64,000 nt of DNA from the NCBI GenBank assembly GCA_963082875.1, contig OY720102.1, positions 2,170,001 to 2,234,000 on the forward strand. The letters are read 5' to 3'. Below, one piece after another: positions 60,290 through 64,000 of the stretch. How positions within the stretch are numbered: the stretch's first letter is position 1; every line of letters begins with the position of its first letter. The stretch is from Corella eumyota. Its lineage: Eukaryota; Chordata; Ascidiacea; Phlebobranchia; Corellidae. Below the pieces are notes generated by a model, which was not told the DNA's origin, did not search any database, and saw only the letters and a list, made by a program, of their open reading frames with translations. Made by a program: the position numbers and the translations under genes.

Positions 60290-62340
60290 CTTAAGAAAAC
60301 AATTTAAACCGAAATAAATTTTAGAATTTCGCAACTTTTTGTAGTGAAAATTTTAATCATTTTTTATTCAACATCAAACCAACTATGCAATTATTTATTT
60401 TTATTAAACTTCTTTTTAAAGTAAACCGCTGTACAACAAAGATTATAACAGCTTATTTTATATACCCGATTATTATTAAGCTGGTTGTATTAATATATGG
60501 ATTGTTGTGTGTAATAAACGTATAAATGTGTTAAAAGCTTGGTATTGGTTAGAGAAATATTAGAATAAAGTGAACATCTATTTAGGCAGGACGATGGATT
60601 TTCTTATATTACCTTAAGATACTGAGAGTTTTTATATTTTATTTTATAGTAAGGGGTGTGCTAATGTGATTTGTTTAAGCTATCTGTTAACGCTAGGCCC
60701 AACTTAGAGCTGGGATAAAACATAGGCTAAAGAGTGTTAGATTTATATAACCGATTTGCATACAATATAAGAATTGCCGCGCTGATATTTTGCAGAAGAA
60801 CGAATTTAATTTAAATGATAAATTACGCTCAATATAAAAGTAAATTAACCCGGAGAGATATGAATTATTAAACACAAGTATTATACTAACAATAAATTAA
60901 AGTGCGCGAGGCTGTAATATAAATGCCAGAAAGATAAATGCTTATAAATTATAGAACAAGCTATTTCATAAGAAAGGAGATATTTGTAATAAATAATTTA
61001 TATCTTAAATACTAAAAGACACGCGCATTCATTAAATTTTCAAGATATGTTGAAGATATGAACTCTTTATATTTGTCGAAGTGTTTACATGAATGGGTGT
61101 TCAAATATTTTATATTACATTCTTAAGCAAATATCAGAATATGTATTATTTAACATACCAATGTTATTCAAATAAGTCGGGTACAAATATTAAAAATACC
61201 GCAAATAAATAAAAACCTGAGAAATTCACGGAGAAAATGATAAATTACTTATAGTATTGCAATTGTAAAGGACAGTTATGGAGCGCTTGTTCTATAAATT
61301 GATCGTGTAACGATATAGATTTACGCTTATTAGCCAGTAATATTATATTTTCCATGTTCAAGTTAACTACTAATGCCTTAATAATCATCTATGACATTGA
61401 TCTGACATTGCAGTGTATGCAAATATATCACATATATTTGATCAATTTAATTTTTGAAGCTGTGATGTTAATAAATTAAATTTAATAATTAAGAGACCTA
61501 GGCCCAAAAAAAATCTTAAAAAATTCAACTTTTAAACACGTATAATTATAAAAAAATAAATTTATTTTTAGTAATCGCGGCAGTCCACCAAATACTTAAT
61601 AAATACAACCATTTAGTTTTGGAAAAAAAAAACATAGTTTAAAATATATCCGCCAATTTTTCTTGTATAGGAAAAATCTGTCAACACAAATATAGCACCC
61701 GGCATTAGATTCGGTTTAATTAAAGGACAATCTTTGCTGTATAAGCGTGCCAATTATAAAGGTCACTTCCCGATGTTGAAAAACAGAGACTACGACTTAA
61801 ATCGAACGAGTTTTTACGATTTGAGTTTACGAGCCCGTTTCAAATCAGAATATTCTGGGGATCGTTTTATTTGGTCTAATTGTAGTAATCAGTTAATTTA
61901 ACGAGTACCAATTATGATTTTATAGCAGCAGTGCACTGCTAGAGCAGTGTGTTTATAGTTTATTAGTTTTCAAGTAGCAAGTGGTGTTTTGACGTTGATT
62001 TTATCGTCAACAGAGACAGCTGAAAATTAAATACCAAAAAATATTTGTTATTAAATACAATTTTTAAATATAGGTGTTTGTTATAGTAATATCGAATTTA
62101 TTTAATAAGTAACTAATTTTTTTCTAAAATAAACTAAACATTGTTAGCCATGTGTTGTTGTTATTACAGTTTGTTTGTGTAAACATTTATTAATCCTTTA
62201 ATTTGTATATCGCCTAATCCATTATAGCGACATCGAAACAACGAAAATAAAACTCTAATCCAGTAACTTAACAAGAGACTTAAGCTCTTGTAAAATTAGA
62301 TGCATAACAAGACTAGGTCGTCTCAGACAGTTTAACCTTA
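60290..62340. other. Intergenic region, nothing recognised
   Basis: About 2 kb of AT-rich DNA following the xylosyltransferase. It contains that gene's probable poly(A) signals and no open frame, repeat copy or RNA gene that I can support. Confidence 0.4.
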
Positions 62341-63296
62341 AAGTCTGATACCTTGAAAGACAGTGACATTGCGTGCATGCATTGTGTAGTACTTAGCGTC
62401 TGTGGCGCGACAAATTTTGCCAAAAGTTTGATGTTAGACTGAAGGTTAGGTAATAAAGAACGGGTGCTGAGCAGTCGCGTGCCCTGATGTCGTATTAACT
62501 AATTGCCGTTAAAATGCGATAACTCGTAAAACCTTCTGTCGCGTATAGCAGAACCAGCGCGCCTTTTTTCCAATTTTTCTGTTTGTTTTAAATAAATATG
62601 CTAGGTTTGTATTGGATATACGCAACCCATTGCCCAACTGTCGCTAATTTCTCTCTTTTCTTAAGTTAGCCGCCTTCTTCTCTCAGAGGCTTGTAGTTCG
62701 CTTCGTATGTCGGTAACGGAGAGCGACAGCTCTTGTTTTAATCGCGCTGAGTCGTCTGCCGTTTATGTGTGTGCTATTCGGCAGGTGTTTTTGTAGGCAG
62801 ACTGGACCTCGGTGTTTGCCAGCGTAATAAAAGCAAAGAAAGTGCAGCGGAATAGATCATTACACACTTGCAGGTTTACCGTGAGGACCAGAGTTTACAA
62901 CATAATCAGATTATGACATAACTTAGTTTATTTTGACCGGAAAGATTACGTGGATATTTATATGTATTAAGTCACAGGTTCCGGCTGCTATGGTTTAAAG
63001 CCATGGTGTACAGACAGCAGTGGAGATTATGTAGCAACGAGTTTTGTCAGTGTTAGAAAACCTTTAACAATAAACGGATTAAAAATCACGAGAAAAAAGA
63101 GTTGGTATTTAAATGGAGTCGACGACAGATTGTGAACCAGTTTTAAAAAAATATTGTAGAGTATATTGTAAAGGCGTTGGCCCATACCAGTTTGTTTGTA
63201 AATAAACTTTAAAATGAATGTTTAGGGTTCTTGAAATTCTAATTAAAACGAGAGTAGAAGGGTGTATACGTAGAATATAGCGGCGCACTGTCGAGG
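62341..63296 (+). promoter_or_regulatory. Probable promoter and non-coding first exon of the right-edge gene
   Basis: G+C rises here (GTCGCGTGCCCTGATGTCG, GGAGAGCGACAGCTC) compared with the flanks. A donor-like GAG/GTATGT at 63296/63297 pairs with a clear acceptor, TTTACTTTTGTTACAG, ending at 63645, suggesting a 349-bp 5' UTR intron. The transcription start cannot be placed from sequence alone. Confidence 0.4.
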
Positions 63297-63645
63297 TATG
63301 TGAGAATTATTGTTATCTGCGCTCAACTTTGCTATTTTCCCACGCTAACTCTTGTTGATATGCTTCAGGCAATCGTGTACAATCATCAGTAATAGGAAAA
63401 ATTGAATTTAAAACTTATTTTGACACACATCGTAGAGATAGAATAGAGAAGAGTTTCCGCCGCCAATTTAGAACAATTTTTTAATAATAGACGCGAATTT
63501 GTGGGGTCGTAAATTAAAGGCCTTATTAGGAGGTTGCTTTTGAGCCTTTGTTGTAAATTAACCCCGACTCTTAATGCCTAGTTGCAGTGAATTGAATGAA
63601 AAGAAACTGCTTAACATTTTTAACATTTCTTTACTTTTGTTACAG

Positions 63646-63845
63646 CACTTCTAAGTTTCAGTGAAAAAAAAACGTTTGAATTTCTTGAATTTGCAAAAAG
63701 GGGAATTGTAAGCCAACACCAGTTAGGTCAAAATAGAAGATTTTTATTCAGCGACTTACAAAGGTTAACAACACATTACGTCAAGTCGGCTACAGAATCT
63801 CAACAGTAAATTTCGATCGTAACCCGGCCCGTACTTGTTGGAATA
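63646..63845 (+). other. 5' UTR part of the second exon of the right-edge gene
   Basis: This stretch follows the acceptor ending at 63645 and runs to the ATG at 63846. It would form the untranslated leader of the exon that encodes the signal peptide. Confidence 0.4.
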
Positions 63846-63924
63846 ATGTCGAGTTTTAGATGGCTTTTAGTCTCGTTCATCATCAGTCTCAGCCTGGCGG
63901 GAACGAGCGTGGGAACACCAACCG
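63846..63924 (+). CDS. N-terminal exon of a secreted or membrane protein (partial)
   Basis: The ATG at 63846 opens MSSFRWLLVSFIISLSLAG, then TSVGTPT, and the exon ends at a consensus GTGAGT donor at 63925. Basic residue, hydrophobic core and small residues make a typical cleavable signal peptide with likely cleavage around residues 22-24. Everything downstream is outside the window, so the family is unknown. The donor, the start context (AATAATGTC) and the GC-richer upstream region make a real gene likely. Confidence 0.65.
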
Positions 63925-64000
63925 GTGAGTTAACTAGCTAATACGTAAACATGATAATCTTACCATAAGCGCACAATAGCTCGAACGGCTCGTCGCTTAG

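Noticed and set aside
61500-62340. Possible gene in the intergenic region after the xylosyltransferase
   Set aside because: No open frame, splice-site pair or family motif could be found on either strand.
1-64000. CRISPR arrays, operon-type features, rRNA or retroviral elements
   Set aside because: Nothing resembling these was seen. The window is eukaryotic, and the repeats are SINEs, one inverted-repeat element, an unidentified short family and simple tandem repeats.

Overview
The window is AT-rich animal genomic DNA from a small-intron genome and most likely comes from a tunicate, probably Ciona. Four things point there: short introns (113 introns in about 45 kb of one gene), a single ryanodine receptor related about equally to all the vertebrate types, tRNA-derived SINE copies, and several start codons lying just downstream of a splice-acceptor-like AG, as expected where spliced-leader trans-splicing occurs. 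The species call is inference. Exons were read by eye from splice-site consensus, reading-frame phase and remembered family sequences. No search was run.

Layout. (1) 532-45265, minus strand: a nearly complete ryanodine receptor gene. I could follow 114 coding exons in continuous phase, about 4,990 residues; only the last 50 or so residues lie beyond the left edge. Its introns carry SINE copies, at least 13 copies or fragments of an unidentified dispersed repeat of about 150 bp, a 699-bp inverted-repeat element and several local tandem duplications. (2) 46049-47052, minus: a divergent small heat-shock protein (three exons, 281 aa) with a duplicated motif in its long N-terminal arm. (3) 48312-54281, minus: a ten-exon, 657-aa type I membrane protein with four clear sushi/CCP domains, a fifth cysteine-rich one, a transmembrane helix and an acidic/Ser-rich tail. 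(4) 54661-55791, minus: an intronless alpha-methylacyl-CoA racemase with a perfect SKL peroxisomal signal. (5) 56621-60289, plus: an eight-exon glucoside xylosyltransferase-like GT8 enzyme, head to head with the racemase. (6) 60290-63645: intergenic DNA, then a probable non-coding first exon. (7) 63846-63924, plus: the first coding exon (signal peptide) of a gene that leaves the window.

The genes do not form one pathway. The receptor is a sarco/endoplasmic-reticulum calcium-release channel, the racemase acts in peroxisomal branched-chain fatty-acid and bile-acid-type oxidation, the xylosyltransferase would extend O-glucose on EGF repeats such as those of Notch, and the sushi protein looks like a cell-surface recognition or complement-regulator-like receptor. 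The least described elements are the dispersed intronic repeat, the split CC-containing sushi module, the repeated DFF-RPRLM motif of the heat-shock protein, and the candidate trans-splice acceptors.
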